A stretch of DNA of 64,000 nucleotides, from the NCBI RefSeq assembly GCF_018613535.1, contig NZ_JAGGQB010000004.1, forward strand, positions 144,080-208,079, written 5' to 3'. Source of the stretch: Bacillus sp. ISL-51 (GTDB lineage: Bacteria > Bacillota > Bacilli > Bacillales > Bacillaceae). Made by a program: the position numbers and the translations under genes. Of this stretch, positions 36,467 through 45,845 are shown piece by piece (the first letter of the stretch is position 1; every line of letters starts with the position of its first letter). A model generated the notes under the pieces. It was not told where the DNA came from. It was given only the letters and a program-made list of their open reading frames with translations, and made no database searches.

Positions 36467-37789
36467 TTATTCGGCATAACGGTTCGCCGGTTTCTTCAGT
36501 CCGAAATGCTCTCTCAGCGTCGTACCTTCATATTCTTTTCTGAACACGCCGCGGTCTTGTAATATCGGAATCACTTTGTCTACAAAAAGATTGAGTCCTT
36601 CAGGTAAAAGAGGCGGCATGATGTTAAAGCCGTCGCACGCCTGATTTTCGACCCATTCTTCCATCTTATCGGCCAGCTGTTCAGGCGTACCGGCAAAGAT
36701 ATGATGGCCTCTCGATCCCGCTACATATTTGTACAGCTCACGGATGGTCATGTTTTCGCGCTTGGCCATATCTTGAACGAGCGTAAAGCGGCTTTTTACC
36801 GCGTTTGAAGCTTCCGCGTCCAATTCAGGCAGCGGCCCGTCAAGCGGATAGGATGAAAGGTCGATGCCGCCCAAATAATTTTGCAGGATGTTCAGGCCGA
36901 CAGACGGTATGATCAAATCTTGAAGCTCTTCATATTTTGCCTTTGCTTCTTCTTCCGTATCGCCTATGATCGGGAAGATACCCGGCATAATCGCGATTTT
37001 CTCAGGATCGCGGCCGAAAGAAACCGCCTGTTCTTTAATAGATTGATAGAATTCCTGCGCTGATTTCATATGGTTTTGAGCCGTAAAGATGACTTCGGCC
37101 GTCTTGGCAGCCAGCGCTTTGCCGTCTCCGGATGATCCCGCCTGAATGATGACCGGCTGGCCTTGCGGTGAACGCGCGACATTTAAAGGCCCTCTTACGG
37201 AAAAATACGTTCCTTTATGATTCAGCTCATGCATTTTTTCTTTATCAAAAAATTCTCCGGATTCTTTGTCACGGATAAACGCGTCTTCCTCCCAGGAATC
37301 CCATAATCCCTTGACGACTTCAACAAATTCCTCAGCCCGCTGATATCTGAGATGGTGTTCAAGATGCTCTTCCCCGCTGAAGTTGAGCGCGGTTGATTCG
37401 ATTGATGATGTAACGACGTTCCACCCCGCCCGTCCGTTTGAGAGGTGGTCAAGCGACGCAAATTGTCTCGCAATATGGAACGGTTCGCTGTATGTCGTGG
37501 AAGCGGTCGCCGTCAGGCCGATGTGAGTGGTGACCTGAGCAAGCGCAGAAAGCAGTGTAAATGGTTCAAAGCGTGTTAAGACGTTTGGATGAGATTTACC
37601 GTCTATTGATAAACTGTCAGCCAAAAACAGCATATCCATTTTGCCTTTCTCAGCCGTTTGTGCCAATTCTTTAAAGTAGTCCAAGTTCATGCTTGCGTCT
37701 GCCGGTGCTTCCGGATGTCTCCAAGAGGCGACGTGATGGCCGGTTCCCGCAAGAAAAACACCAAGTTTGATCTCTTTTTTATTTGTCAT
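36467..37789 (-). CDS. yxeK: FMN-dependent monooxygenase YxeK
   Basis: YxeK is a two-component flavin monooxygenase of the NtaA/SnaA/DszA branch of bacterial luciferase-like enzymes. In B. subtilis it breaks down N-acetyl-S-(2-succino)cysteine. The 440-aa product begins KLGVFLAGTGHHVASWRHPEAP and has the family motifs ASTTYSEPFHIARQFASLDHLSNGRAGWNVVTS and VIIQAGSSGDGKALAAKTAEVIF. It needs reduced FMN from a separate reductase, and none is encoded in this operon. First gene of the unit. Confidence 0.93.
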   Translation of the reverse strand: MTNKKEIKLGVFLAGTGHHVASWRHPEAPADASMNLDYFKELAQTAEKGKMDMLFLADSLSIDGKSHPNVLTRFEPFTLLSALAQVTTHIGLTATASTTYSEPFHIARQFASLDHLSNGRAGWNVVTSSIESTALNFSGEEHLEHHLRYQRAEEFVEVVKGLWDSWEEDAFIRDKESGEFFDKEKMHELNHKGTYFSVRGPLNVARSPQGQPVIIQAGSSGDGKALAAKTAEVIFTAQNHMKSAQEFYQSIKEQAVSFGRDPEKIAIMPGIFPIIGDTEEEAKAKYEELQDLIIPSVGLNILQNYLGGIDLSSYPLDGPLPELDAEASNAVKSRFTLVQDMAKRENMTIRELYKYVAGSRGHHIFAGTPEQLADKMEEWVENQACDGFNIMPPLLPEGLNLFVDKVIPILQDRGVFRKEYEGTTLREHFGLKKPANRYAE

Positions 37790-37879
37790 GACGTTTCTCC
37801 TTCTCTATCTAATGGTGTTTCGCCAACTATTAACACCATTAAACCCATATTTCCTAGCAAAATAATAAGAATAAAACAA

Positions 37880-37908
37880 AATGTACAATTGTCTGGCAAG
37901 TTTGTCAA
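37880..37908 (-). promoter_or_regulatory. Sigma-A promoter of yxeKLMNOPQ
   Basis: Minus-strand TTGACA (37903-37908) and TACATT (37880-37885) with a 17-base spacer. The roughly 90-base AT-rich leader could carry a CymR site (sulfur control in B. subtilis), but I do not see an unambiguous one. Confidence 0.65.
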
Positions 37909-37928
37909 TGCATTAAGAATAAAATTAA

Positions 37929-37956
37929 AATAACCCGGCATGCCTGCCGGGTTATT
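37929..37956 (-). terminator. Terminator of gerKA-KC-KB
   Basis: 12-bp stem AATAACCCGGCA / TGCCGGGTTATT with a 4-base loop; on the minus strand it is followed by TTTTAATTTTATT. It overlaps the gerKB stop codon. Confidence 0.85.
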
Positions 37957-39070
37957 TCTTCGAAGAGGAATAGACGCTTCCTTTTACTTTCTGCTTGATA
38001 ACAGCAATCAAAAGCAGCAATACGGGGAAAATCACTTGAAACGGGAGATGAATATAAATCGGTACAATCTTTAAGCCTTCATTCATATGTTCCGAAAAAT
38101 TGCTTGCGATGCTTATAGATAGGATCAAAACCCCCAGTCCTACCGGGAAGGCCAGCTGTGATGGGTTTTTTTCTTTAAACAGCGTGGACACGCCGACGAC
38201 GACAGCGTATGTAAAAAGGGCGACCTTGAAAAAACCTCCGATAACAAGCACGAGCATAAAAAAGACGTCAAGCCGGTCCAAAAACTCCTCCACTTTAATC
38301 GTCTGAATCGTGCTTAGCAGCGGGAATTGGGAGCGGAGCGTTAAGTTGACATCCAGCACGGATATATTGATGGCGACGGACATCGCCAAAAACAGGCCGC
38401 TGATGATAATCGCGAGAAACCCGATTTTTTTGACCGACTTCCGGTTATTTAAATAAGGGAAAATCATGACAAACACGATCATTTCTCCAAACGGGATATA
38501 CATCGTCTGTTTAAAAACAGAATAAATCACCGTCCCCATGCCGTCAGCTAACATTGGCTGCAAATATTTCAGATTCATCGTACGGGAGCTGATAATGAGA
38601 ATTAACCCGATCGCCGTGAGAAAATACATGATTCCGAATAACAGCTCGCCCGCCCTCGCCAACACTTCAATTCCTTTTCTGACCCCGTATATCGCTGCAA
38701 GCATCAGCATGGCGTTGACAATCAAAAGCGGTGTGTCCGAATAGGCGAATGTCACGAGCATTTCACCGAAATCGCGCAGCACACGGGCGGCGACGTAAGA
38801 AAAATAGAGAATGTAAAGAAGCGATACAACCCAGCTGAGATGCCTGCCGATCAGTTCATTCATATAATCTCTCGGAGAAGAATCAGGAAAAAATTGATAC
38901 AGCGCCTGGTAGACGTAGAAAAGCCCGAGACCGGCCACGCACCCGAGAAGCACGGACAGCCACGCATCCCGTCCGGCCATCGTGCCTGGCGGGATCAATA
39001 AAGAACTGCCCAGTTCAAATAAAATGATCATGATAAACAGCTGCCGTTTGCTGATTTTGGCATTCTCCAT
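37952..39070 (-). CDS. gerKB: Germinant receptor B subunit GerKB
   Basis: GerKB is the transporter-like membrane subunit of the GerK germinant receptor in the spore inner membrane. The 372-aa product has ten hydrophobic helices and the spore germination (amino-acid permease) fold: ISKRQLFIMIILFELGSSLLIPPG and DAWLSVLLGC. ATG 39070 follows AAGGAG by 8 bases; GTG 39076 lies within that spacing. Last gene of the gerK operon. It probably forms the ligand-binding site for sugars with GerKA. Confidence 0.92.
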   Translation of the reverse strand: MENAKISKRQLFIMIILFELGSSLLIPPGTMAGRDAWLSVLLGCVAGLGLFYVYQALYQFFPDSSPRDYMNELIGRHLSWVVSLLYILYFSYVAARVLRDFGEMLVTFAYSDTPLLIVNAMLMLAAIYGVRKGIEVLARAGELLFGIMYFLTAIGLILIISSRTMNLKYLQPMLADGMGTVIYSVFKQTMYIPFGEMIVFVMIFPYLNNRKSVKKIGFLAIIISGLFLAMSVAINISVLDVNLTLRSQFPLLSTIQTIKVEEFLDRLDVFFMLVLVIGGFFKVALFTYAVVVGVSTLFKEKNPSQLAFPVGLGVLILSISIASNFSEHMNEGLKIVPIYIHLPFQVIFPVLLLLIAVIKQKVKGSVYSSSKK

Positions 39071-39094
39071 GTGCACCGCTCCTTTCTCCTCGCA

Positions 39095-40321
39095 TTAATC
39101 GTGATCAAGCTTGTCCGTGAGAGGATTGTTCCGCAAGCCCGTTCTTCTGATGACCACTTCCGTCTTCACATCGACGGGAAGAGCAGGAAGATATTCCTCG
39201 TCCCATTTCCCCTTCAGCTTTTTCCACTCTTTAGGGTGCTTTCTGTAAATGACATCTCCAAAGCCCACAAAATCATTTTTATGAGCTTTAATATCTTCAA
39301 CGGATCTGGAAATATCTTTATCAAGCTGCGTGCTGAGCGCTTTTTCCATTTGATTAATCACTCTCGGGTCCGACAGATGGAATGGGTATCTGACTGCGTC
39401 AATCTGTCCTTCCGCTTCAACCCGCACCTTAATGTGCGGTTTTCCGTTCGGAAAAGAGGCCGTTATCCGCGTGTTCTGGCGGATCACCTGCAGACTGATC
39501 GCGTGTTTGACATGCTTCCAATCCGCATTAATGAATGTATGCTTAATTTTGTTTAAGAGCCAAACCGCTCCCACACTGTCATCGCTCTCAATCCAGTAAT
39601 CCAGCCGCCCGTCCTTTTTAAATACCGCAAGACCGTCCGCTGAAAGAACCGCTTTCGGTTCAGTTTCCTGCGTATTTTCCATATTCGGGCCGGCTTTGCC
39701 GTCCCCGTGCATCTCATAGCCCGGAATAAAGGGTGCCCCGGTCGGAGAGGTCAGATCAATCAGAACATCCTGCAAGCTTGTTTTGACGATTCTTCCGTAT
39801 TGCTCCTCCGTAAATCCCAGCGTCTTGTTCACTTTATTAGAAGGAATTTTATCAATCGGCGTCAGCACTTTAATAATGTCCTCAGCTTTACAGTTATGGG
39901 CGATGACAGCGGTTGCCGTTGTTCTGAATTCCGTATCGCGGTCGAGATTGTCCAATATAAATTCGAGTCCTTCTTCCCTGGCGATTTTTTCGCTGAACAC
40001 CACTAGATTCGTATGCGCGAAATAGAGTCTTCTGGAAACTTGCATTGATCCTTTTCTGAATGCTTCTGTTAAATTGTCCCCGGAAACGGAATAGACCGAT
40101 ACCGGCGGCCTGTCCCCCGCTCCGCCGCCCTGCAGTCCCCCCGCTACGTTTCCCGGGTTGATAATCTGAAAGTGCAGCATATATTTCCCTTCATCCGTCC
40201 GGTCAATTCCGATTGCGGATATGACGGCCAAGTCTGTCAATTCCCTTTTATCCCAGCATCCCGATAAAAACAGGGTGCAGAGCATCATGATCAGAGCGAG
40301 TATACATTTACGTTTTTTCAT
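39095..40321 (-). CDS. gerKC: Germinant receptor lipoprotein GerKC
   Basis: The 408-aa lipoprotein has lipobox FLSGC (Cys22) followed by WDKRELTDLAVISAIGID, the hallmark of Ger(x)C proteins, and ends in the conserved C-terminal domain (KNDFVGFGDVIYRKHPKEWKKLKGKWDEEYLP). It sits on the outer face of the spore inner membrane beside GerKA and GerKB. Its start overlaps the gerKA end by 14 bases. Confidence 0.94.
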   Translation of the reverse strand: MKKRKCILALIMMLCTLFLSGCWDKRELTDLAVISAIGIDRTDEGKYMLHFQIINPGNVAGGLQGGGAGDRPPVSVYSVSGDNLTEAFRKGSMQVSRRLYFAHTNLVVFSEKIAREEGLEFILDNLDRDTEFRTTATAVIAHNCKAEDIIKVLTPIDKIPSNKVNKTLGFTEEQYGRIVKTSLQDVLIDLTSPTGAPFIPGYEMHGDGKAGPNMENTQETEPKAVLSADGLAVFKKDGRLDYWIESDDSVGAVWLLNKIKHTFINADWKHVKHAISLQVIRQNTRITASFPNGKPHIKVRVEAEGQIDAVRYPFHLSDPRVINQMEKALSTQLDKDISRSVEDIKAHKNDFVGFGDVIYRKHPKEWKKLKGKWDEEYLPALPVDVKTEVVIRRTGLRNNPLTDKLDHD

Positions 40322-41945
40322 TGCCGTCGCCCTCTTTTACATCTTTATTGACCATTCCCCTTGACGTCTCGGGTTTTGGCCTCTGATGCCGGCCTTGGCG
40401 CCTGTTATTTTGCTGCACTAATAGGCTCGGTTTTTTTTCATCAGCCCATAAAGGAGCGCGGAATATCGAATCCTTCAAACCGCCTGATGACATCGGAGCA
40501 AGCGGTGACATATATGGGAAACCGAATGAGCGCAGGCTGCAAAGATGGACAAACATGATAATAATGCCTAAAATCAAGCCGTAAAAGCCCATAACTGCCG
40601 CTGAAAGGATGAAGACAAATCGAATCAGGCGCGCTGATATCGCCATGTCAAAGGCCGGTGTCGCAAAACTGGCAATAGCCGTCAGCGCCACGACGATGAC
40701 CATGGCCGGAGACACGATGCCCGCCTGGACCGCGGCCTGGCCGATGACGAGCGCTCCGACAATCGAAACCGCCGAGCCGACCACCCTCGGCAGCCGCACT
40801 CCGGCCTCCCTGAGAATTTCGAAAGCCACCTCCATTGTCAAAGCTTCAATCACAGCCGGAAACGGCACGGTCTCGCGCTGGGCGGCGATAACAATTAACA
40901 GCTGCGTCGGAATCATCTCTTGATGAAAAGTCGTAGCGGCCACATAAATGCCCGGAGCGACCAAAGAGATGAAGAAAATCAAGACCCGCAGCATCCGAAT
41001 GCTTGTGGCGATATCAAATCGTGAATAATAGTCTTCAACGGACTGAAAAAATTGTATAAATAGGGCCGGCGCAAGCAGGACAAACGGCGTTCCGTCTACG
41101 ATAATCGCAAATCTTCCTTCCAGGAGATTACCTGCGACAACATCGGGCCTTTCCGTATGATACACCGTAGGAAATACAGAAAACGGCGCGTCTTCGATCA
41201 GCTGTTCAATGTAGCCGGATTCCAAAATACTGTCGATATCAATATGCTTCAGCCGGCTGCGGACTTCCTTGATCAGCTTTTTTTCGCAGATCCCGTTAAT
41301 ATACATCAGCGCAACATCGGTATTTGTCTCGTGCCCGATCTCCATCTTCTCAACCCACACATCAGGCGTTTTAATGTACCTGCGGATCATGGAGACATTT
41401 GTTTGCAGCGATTCCGTAAACCCTTGGCGCGGACCGCGGAATGACACTTGAGTGCTCGGCTCCTCTATTGAGCGGCGCTCTCCCCCTTCCGTGCTGGCGA
41501 TAAGCGCTTTATCAGCTCCGTCCACAAAAATGAGCGTGCTCCCGGCCATCAGCCCCGCATAAAGACTCTTCCATTTTTGCTCCTCTTTCATCCCGCCGAC
41601 CGCAATGGTTTTCTCATACATCCGGCAAACGGCCTGCTCGGGCTGAACGGATGGGATGTCAATCAGATCCTCCAGCAAGGATTGGCTGACAAGCTGCTCA
41701 TCAACCAAACCCGCTATGTATACAATTGCCGCCGGAAGTTCTTCCTTTCCGATTTTCAGCCGGCGGATGACGACATCTGCGCTGTTGCCGAAGCGTTCAG
41801 ACAGCTTTTTCATATTTTCCGATAAGCTGGCTGAAATCGGTTCATTCTGCTCTTCTTCGGATTTGCTTTCTTCTTTTTCGTCCCCTTTTTCGAGGTTTTT
41901 CTTTTCGGTATTTTTCTTTTTCTTCTGCTTAAAGAATGGAGGCAT
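40308..41945 (-). CDS. gerKA: Germinant receptor A subunit GerKA
   Basis: The 545-aa product has a long charged N-terminal region (about 1-45, Lys/Glu-rich), the cytoplasmic GerA N domain, and five or so C-terminal helices (about 310-480), as in all GerA-type subunits (VDGADKALIASTEGGERRSIEEPSTQVSFRGPRQGFTESL). GerK of B. subtilis senses glucose, fructose and K+ with GerB in the AGFK response. Forespore (sigma-G) expression is expected, but I could not fix a clear promoter in the short gap upstream. Confidence 0.94.
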   Translation of the reverse strand: MPPFFKQKKKKNTEKKNLEKGDEKEESKSEEEQNEPISASLSENMKKLSERFGNSADVVIRRLKIGKEELPAAIVYIAGLVDEQLVSQSLLEDLIDIPSVQPEQAVCRMYEKTIAVGGMKEEQKWKSLYAGLMAGSTLIFVDGADKALIASTEGGERRSIEEPSTQVSFRGPRQGFTESLQTNVSMIRRYIKTPDVWVEKMEIGHETNTDVALMYINGICEKKLIKEVRSRLKHIDIDSILESGYIEQLIEDAPFSVFPTVYHTERPDVVAGNLLEGRFAIIVDGTPFVLLAPALFIQFFQSVEDYYSRFDIATSIRMLRVLIFFISLVAPGIYVAATTFHQEMIPTQLLIVIAAQRETVPFPAVIEALTMEVAFEILREAGVRLPRVVGSAVSIVGALVIGQAAVQAGIVSPAMVIVVALTAIASFATPAFDMAISARLIRFVFILSAAVMGFYGLILGIIIMFVHLCSLRSFGFPYMSPLAPMSSGGLKDSIFRAPLWADEKKPSLLVQQNNRRQGRHQRPKPETSRGMVNKDVKEGDGNEKT

Positions 41946-42066
41946 ATCACAAAATACCTTTCCTTGTTTTTTTCATATTCTTCCTGCACAGCAAAAGATT
42001 ATGCACAATCCTGAGCCTGCATAAGTTTTGCAAGAACGAAAAGAATAAGAACGGAGAGTGATGTGC

Positions 42067-42288
42067 ATGAAAATATTAGGTGTTTCGTTTTTTTTGCTTG
42101 CCGCCTGTCTGATGATTTCGATAGGGATGGACATGCTGCAAGGGTTCAATCTGTACGGGGCGGTCAAAAACAACCTGTCCGCGTTTAAATTGACAACTTT
42201 TTCGGAATGGCTGATGCTTTGCCTGTTTGGGCTTTTTTTAATTAAAGAAATGGCGGCCTTATATAAAACACAAAAAAAAGACCCCTGA
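42067..42288 (+). CDS. Small two-helix membrane protein divergent from gerKA
   Basis: The 73-aa product (MKILGVSFFLLAACLMISIGMD...) has two hydrophobic helices (about 3-20 and 48-64) joined by a polar loop and a basic tail, KTQKKDP. ATG 42067 follows CGGAGAG; ATG 42061 is close behind the same site. It is separated from gerKA by 121 bases with both genes facing away. Position and type recall the small 2TM proteins (GerD-like or 'GerK D-subunit' 2TM proteins) coded with germination operons, which modulate receptor function, but homology is not established. Confidence 0.65.
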   Translation: MKILGVSFFLLAACLMISIGMDMLQGFNLYGAVKNNLSAFKLTTFSEWLMLCLFGLFLIKEMAALYKTQKKDP

Positions 42289-42305
42289 CCGGGCGTCTTT
42301 CTTAC
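42269..42305. terminator. Terminator between the 2TM gene and yclG
   Basis: Imperfect hairpin AAGACCCC / GGGCGTCTT with TGACC loop, flanked by an A-run and TCTT. It lies between convergent genes and overlaps the small gene's end. Confidence 0.5.
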
Positions 42306-42306
42306 G

Positions 42307-44049
42307 TTATACAACGATATTTCCGGTTTCTGTATCCGTTCTGTGTTTCACGATTACGCCTTTGATAATTTTGTTGCCGATGATCTTTGTGTTGGCGGAA
42401 GAGCTTGTTTGGATGGCTGATGCAGAAGCTTGGGAAAGGTTGTTGATAGTATTGCCGGAGATAAGGGAATGAGTGGATCCGTTCAAATAAATTCCTATCG
42501 GGATGCCTGCCGTTCTGTTCATTGTGATGGTATTGTCAATGATTTCATGAGTACCTGAATTGAGATACACGGTGACGATCAGCGGTGACGACTCAAAGCG
42601 GTTGCCGATGATCGAGGTGGCAGAGGCGGTCGAGCTGAAAATCGGATAATTTTTGTAGTTTCTGAAGAGGTTGGCTTTGATCACAGCCTTGGCGTCATTT
42701 GTCACAGAAATGGAATAAGACTCGGCCGCTCCTTCAAACGCGTTCGGACTCAGTGTATTTCCTTCAATGTCGACCTTGCCTCCCATGACCCATATGCCCC
42801 GGCTGAACGATTTCAGTACATTATTTTTAACGGTTATATTCCCGGCCGAAATGTTGATCGCGTCAATCACTTGATTGAGGCTGTTATTGATAAAGACGGT
42901 GTTTTCTGACAGCACCGCCCGAAGTCCCGTGGTTCGTCTCGTTTGGGATAGTCCATTTTCAATGACATTGCCTTCAACCGTCACATCCGTTGCCCGATAG
43001 ACGGAAATGCCGGTGTTATCAAATTGATTGATTTTGTTATGGCTGACGAGGACGCTTTTTCCTCTCACGTCAATTCCGGTGGAGAAACCGGTAATGAGAT
43101 TGTTGGAAATGATCGCATTGCTGCTCTCCTGCCCTTGTGACACACCTTGTCCCGCGATTCCTGTGCTTGCGCCGTTTGTCCGATACAGGACATTTCCTGT
43201 AATAACGGTTTGCGCGCCGTACCCGTAGCTGATCGTGTTGTCAGCCTGATTTCCTTCAATTAATACGCCGTATCCGTTAAAGTTCGTGATGGAACTTGCG
43301 ACGTTTCCGTTAAAAAAGTTGTTGCGGATGGTGATATGAAGGGCCTCTTCATAGTCAATACCGCCCTCTCCGTATCCCTCGATGTCAATGCCGAATTTCG
43401 GCGCCGTACCGTTTCCTGTTCCTGCGTCCTCGATGATGCATTCTTCCACTGTTACTGTGTTGCAGCCGGTGATGGAAATGTTATTTCGCCTTGACTGCCT
43501 GATGCCGCAGCGGCGGATGGTCACATGCTCTGATGTTTCGTAATCATTGTTTGTTCTTAATCCGAGCGGACTGATAATGATGCCGTCCCCCGTAAAATTT
43601 GAGATGTTTACGTTCTCCACAAGAATATTGCTGCTGCCTTCGATACATATTCCGAATCCCCATTCATGAGTCGACCGCAACGGGACATTGCGATAAGTGT
43701 GTTCATCACGCTCCCCGATAATCTGTCCGCCTGTAATGGTGACGTTTTCTTTTCTTCCTATATAGAAAGCCGAATAACCCCAAGAGCTGTTCGGTGCTAC
43801 TTTGATAATGCATTGCGGGTCCATGATAATGGATATATTACTCGGTACATTAATGCCGGCGTTTCGGAATGGCTGATTGCTGTCTCCGCCTAGGGTGCCG
43901 TTTATGCAGTAGGTTCCCTGCGGAAACAAAACCGTGTGATAGCCCTTCGTGACGGCCTCTGCCAAGCATTGATTGAGAGTGCTTGTCACGTCGGTTTTAC
44001 CGTCTGCCGCCACACCGCAATCTGTTACATTCAATATACGATTCGGCAA
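42307..44049 (-). CDS. yclG: Right-handed parallel beta-helix protein YclG
   Basis: The 580-aa product starts with a pectate-lyase-superfamily module (NVTDCGVAADGKTDVTSTLNQCLAEAV...VLFPQGTYCINGTL) followed by some 20 PbH1/NosD repeats with the pattern N-x-I-x-x-N-x-I (for example NAIISNNLITGFSTGIDVRG). No signal peptide is present, so it is probably cytoplasmic or spore-associated rather than secreted. Matches B. subtilis YclG in length and position. Catalytic residues cannot be assigned; polysaccharide lyase or hydrolase activity is possible but unproven. Confidence 0.9.
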   Translation of the reverse strand: MPNRILNVTDCGVAADGKTDVTSTLNQCLAEAVTKGYHTVLFPQGTYCINGTLGGDSNQPFRNAGINVPSNISIIMDPQCIIKVAPNSSWGYSAFYIGRKENVTITGGQIIGERDEHTYRNVPLRSTHEWGFGICIEGSSNILVENVNISNFTGDGIIISPLGLRTNNDYETSEHVTIRRCGIRQSRRNNISITGCNTVTVEECIIEDAGTGNGTAPKFGIDIEGYGEGGIDYEEALHITIRNNFFNGNVASSITNFNGYGVLIEGNQADNTISYGYGAQTVITGNVLYRTNGASTGIAGQGVSQGQESSNAIISNNLITGFSTGIDVRGKSVLVSHNKINQFDNTGISVYRATDVTVEGNVIENGLSQTRRTTGLRAVLSENTVFINNSLNQVIDAINISAGNITVKNNVLKSFSRGIWVMGGKVDIEGNTLSPNAFEGAAESYSISVTNDAKAVIKANLFRNYKNYPIFSSTASATSIIGNRFESSPLIVTVYLNSGTHEIIDNTITMNRTAGIPIGIYLNGSTHSLISGNTINNLSQASASAIQTSSSANTKIIGNKIIKGVIVKHRTDTETGNIVV

Positions 44050-44261
44050 ATGAACATCCCCTCCTTCCTCTTTTATTTCTATCCTATTCGGTCATCTGCA
44101 GCTCCGTCTGTACATATTTTAAATTTTATTAAAAAAGTTTATATAGATAGTTTCGTTAGATAATATGACAAAATAAGTCATTAGAATTAGGAAAATTCGG
44201 CTATTATCAAGGATTTGAGATTTTTTGATTCTGGAATTTTTTGAATTCAGTATAAATTATA

Positions 44262-44290
44262 TTGACACAAGTATTATATAAGAATATGAT
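44262..44290 (+). promoter_or_regulatory. Sigma-A promoter of yclF
   Basis: Consensus TTGACA (44262-44267) and TATGAT (44285-44290) with a 17-base spacer. It places the start of transcription about 30 bases before the GTG start codon. Confidence 0.85.
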
Positions 44291-44327
44291 TTTTGTAATA
44301 CACTTTTTTAAGAAAGGGTTGGCTCAG

Positions 44328-45806
44328 GTGGCATCAATTGAGAAGGAATATATAGTAGAAAGTGTGCCGCAAAGAGGGTTCTTCGGTCATCCCCGCGGCT
44401 TGTTCACACTGTTTTTTACCGAATTTTGGGAGCGTTTCTCCTACTATGGTATGAGAGCCATATTGCTTTACTACTTGTACACGGAAGTCGCTCATGGCGG
44501 TCTCGGTTTTGACAAAAGCACTGCAGTTGCCATTATGTCCATTTACGGATCTCTCGTGTACATGTCGAGCGTAATCGGCGGCTGGCTTGCCGACCGGGTA
44601 TTCGGAACGGCAAACACCGTATTTTACGGCGGAATCTTAATTATGTTCGGACACATCGCTCTTGCCTTCCCTGGCAGCACGGCTGCGTTTTTTCTCAGCA
44701 TGGCTCTGATCATTATCGGAACCGGCTTATTAAAGCCGAACGTATCAAGTGTGGTCGGAGATTTGTATACGAAGGAAGATCAGCGCCGTGACGCAGGTTT
44801 CAGTATCTTTTACATGGGCATCAACCTCGGCGGATTACTCGCGCCGCTAATTGTCGGAACACTCGGACAGAAGTACAATTACCATCTTGGCTTCGGATGC
44901 GCCGCTGCCGGTATGTTCCTCGGACTTATCGTTTTCGCTCTGACGAGAAAAAAATACCTTGGCAAAGCAGGTTCCAACGTACCGAATCCGATCTCAAAAG
45001 CATCCGTTATCGGAACCGGAATCGGCGTCGTTATTGCGTCCATTGTGATTCTGATCCTGATTCAAACCGGCTGGTTAACGATCCCGCGTGTGATTGACAT
45101 CGTCAGTGTTCTCGGTATTCTTATTCCGGTTATTTACTTTGTTGTGATGTTCACAAGTAAAAAAGCGACAAAAACAGAAAAATCACGTCTTGCGGCCTAT
45201 GTCCCGCTGTTTATCGCGGCGGCCATGTTCTGGGCCATTCAGGAGCAAGGGGCGACAATTCTGGCCCTATACGCAGATCAGCGCACAAAGCTTTCATTTG
45301 CGGGATTCCAGCTGGAGTCTTCTTGGTTCCAGTCTTTAAATCCGCTATTTATCGTCATTTTCGCACCGGTTTTCGCTTGGATTTGGATGAAGCTCGGCAA
45401 ACGCCAGCCTTCAACACCGATTAAATTTGCGATCGGCATTATCCTCGCCGGTTTGTCATTCCTTGTGATGGTTCTTCCGGTTATGGGCGGAAACGGCGAA
45501 CTCGTCAGCCCGCTTTGGCTTGTGCTCAGCTTCCTGTTGGTCGTGCTCGGTGAGCTTTGCCTTTCCCCGGTCGGATTATCAGTAACGACAAAGCTTGCGC
45601 CTGCCGCTTTCTCAGCGCAGACGATGAGCATGTGGTTTTTGACAAATGCCTGCGGTCAAGCACTGAACGCAAAAGTAGTCGGTTTGTTTGATAAAATTTC
45701 TGAGGCGGCCTATTTCGGCTCAATCGGTCTTATTTCTATCATTCTCGGTATTATTTTGCTGCTTCTCTCACCTGTGATTAAACGGGCAATGAAAGGCGTA
45801 AAATAA
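44328..45806 (+). CDS. yclF: Proton-dependent di/tripeptide transporter YclF (POT family)
   Basis: The 492-aa product has the POT/PTR2 signatures: GFFGHPRGLFTLFFTEFWERFSYYGMRAILLYYL (E-x-F-E-R-x-Y-Y-G-like proton motif) and FSIFYMGINLGGLLAPLIVGTLG. It has about 14 helices, as in DtpT. GTG 44328 gives MASIEKEYIVESVPQRG, has AGAAAGGG 9 bases upstream, and reproduces the B. subtilis length. Upstream in-frame codons fall inside the promoter. Confidence 0.94.
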   Translation: MASIEKEYIVESVPQRGFFGHPRGLFTLFFTEFWERFSYYGMRAILLYYLYTEVAHGGLGFDKSTAVAIMSIYGSLVYMSSVIGGWLADRVFGTANTVFYGGILIMFGHIALAFPGSTAAFFLSMALIIIGTGLLKPNVSSVVGDLYTKEDQRRDAGFSIFYMGINLGGLLAPLIVGTLGQKYNYHLGFGCAAAGMFLGLIVFALTRKKYLGKAGSNVPNPISKASVIGTGIGVVIASIVILILIQTGWLTIPRVIDIVSVLGILIPVIYFVVMFTSKKATKTEKSRLAAYVPLFIAAAMFWAIQEQGATILALYADQRTKLSFAGFQLESSWFQSLNPLFIVIFAPVFAWIWMKLGKRQPSTPIKFAIGIILAGLSFLVMVLPVMGGNGELVSPLWLVLSFLLVVLGELCLSPVGLSVTTKLAPAAFSAQTMSMWFLTNACGQALNAKVVGLFDKISEAAYFGSIGLISIILGIILLLLSPVIKRAMKGVK

Positions 45807-45841
45807 AAAAAGGGCCTGCGGACACCGCAGGCTCTTTTTTT
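45805..45841. terminator. Bidirectional terminator between yclF and yclD
   Basis: 10-bp stem GGGCCTGCGG / CCGCAGGCTC (one G-U pair) with a 3-base loop, A-run before and seven T after. Confidence 0.9.
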
Positions 45842-45845
45842 GCTT

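Noticed and set aside
39071..39556. 161-codon plus-strand frame opposite gerKC
   Set aside because: Starts inside the gerKB-gerKC junction, lacks a ribosome site, and lies fully antisense to gerKC.
41946..42066. Sigma-G promoter for gerKA
   Set aside because: GCATA and CATAATC-like pieces occur, but no pair has proper spacing and both boxes matching, so it is not listed.
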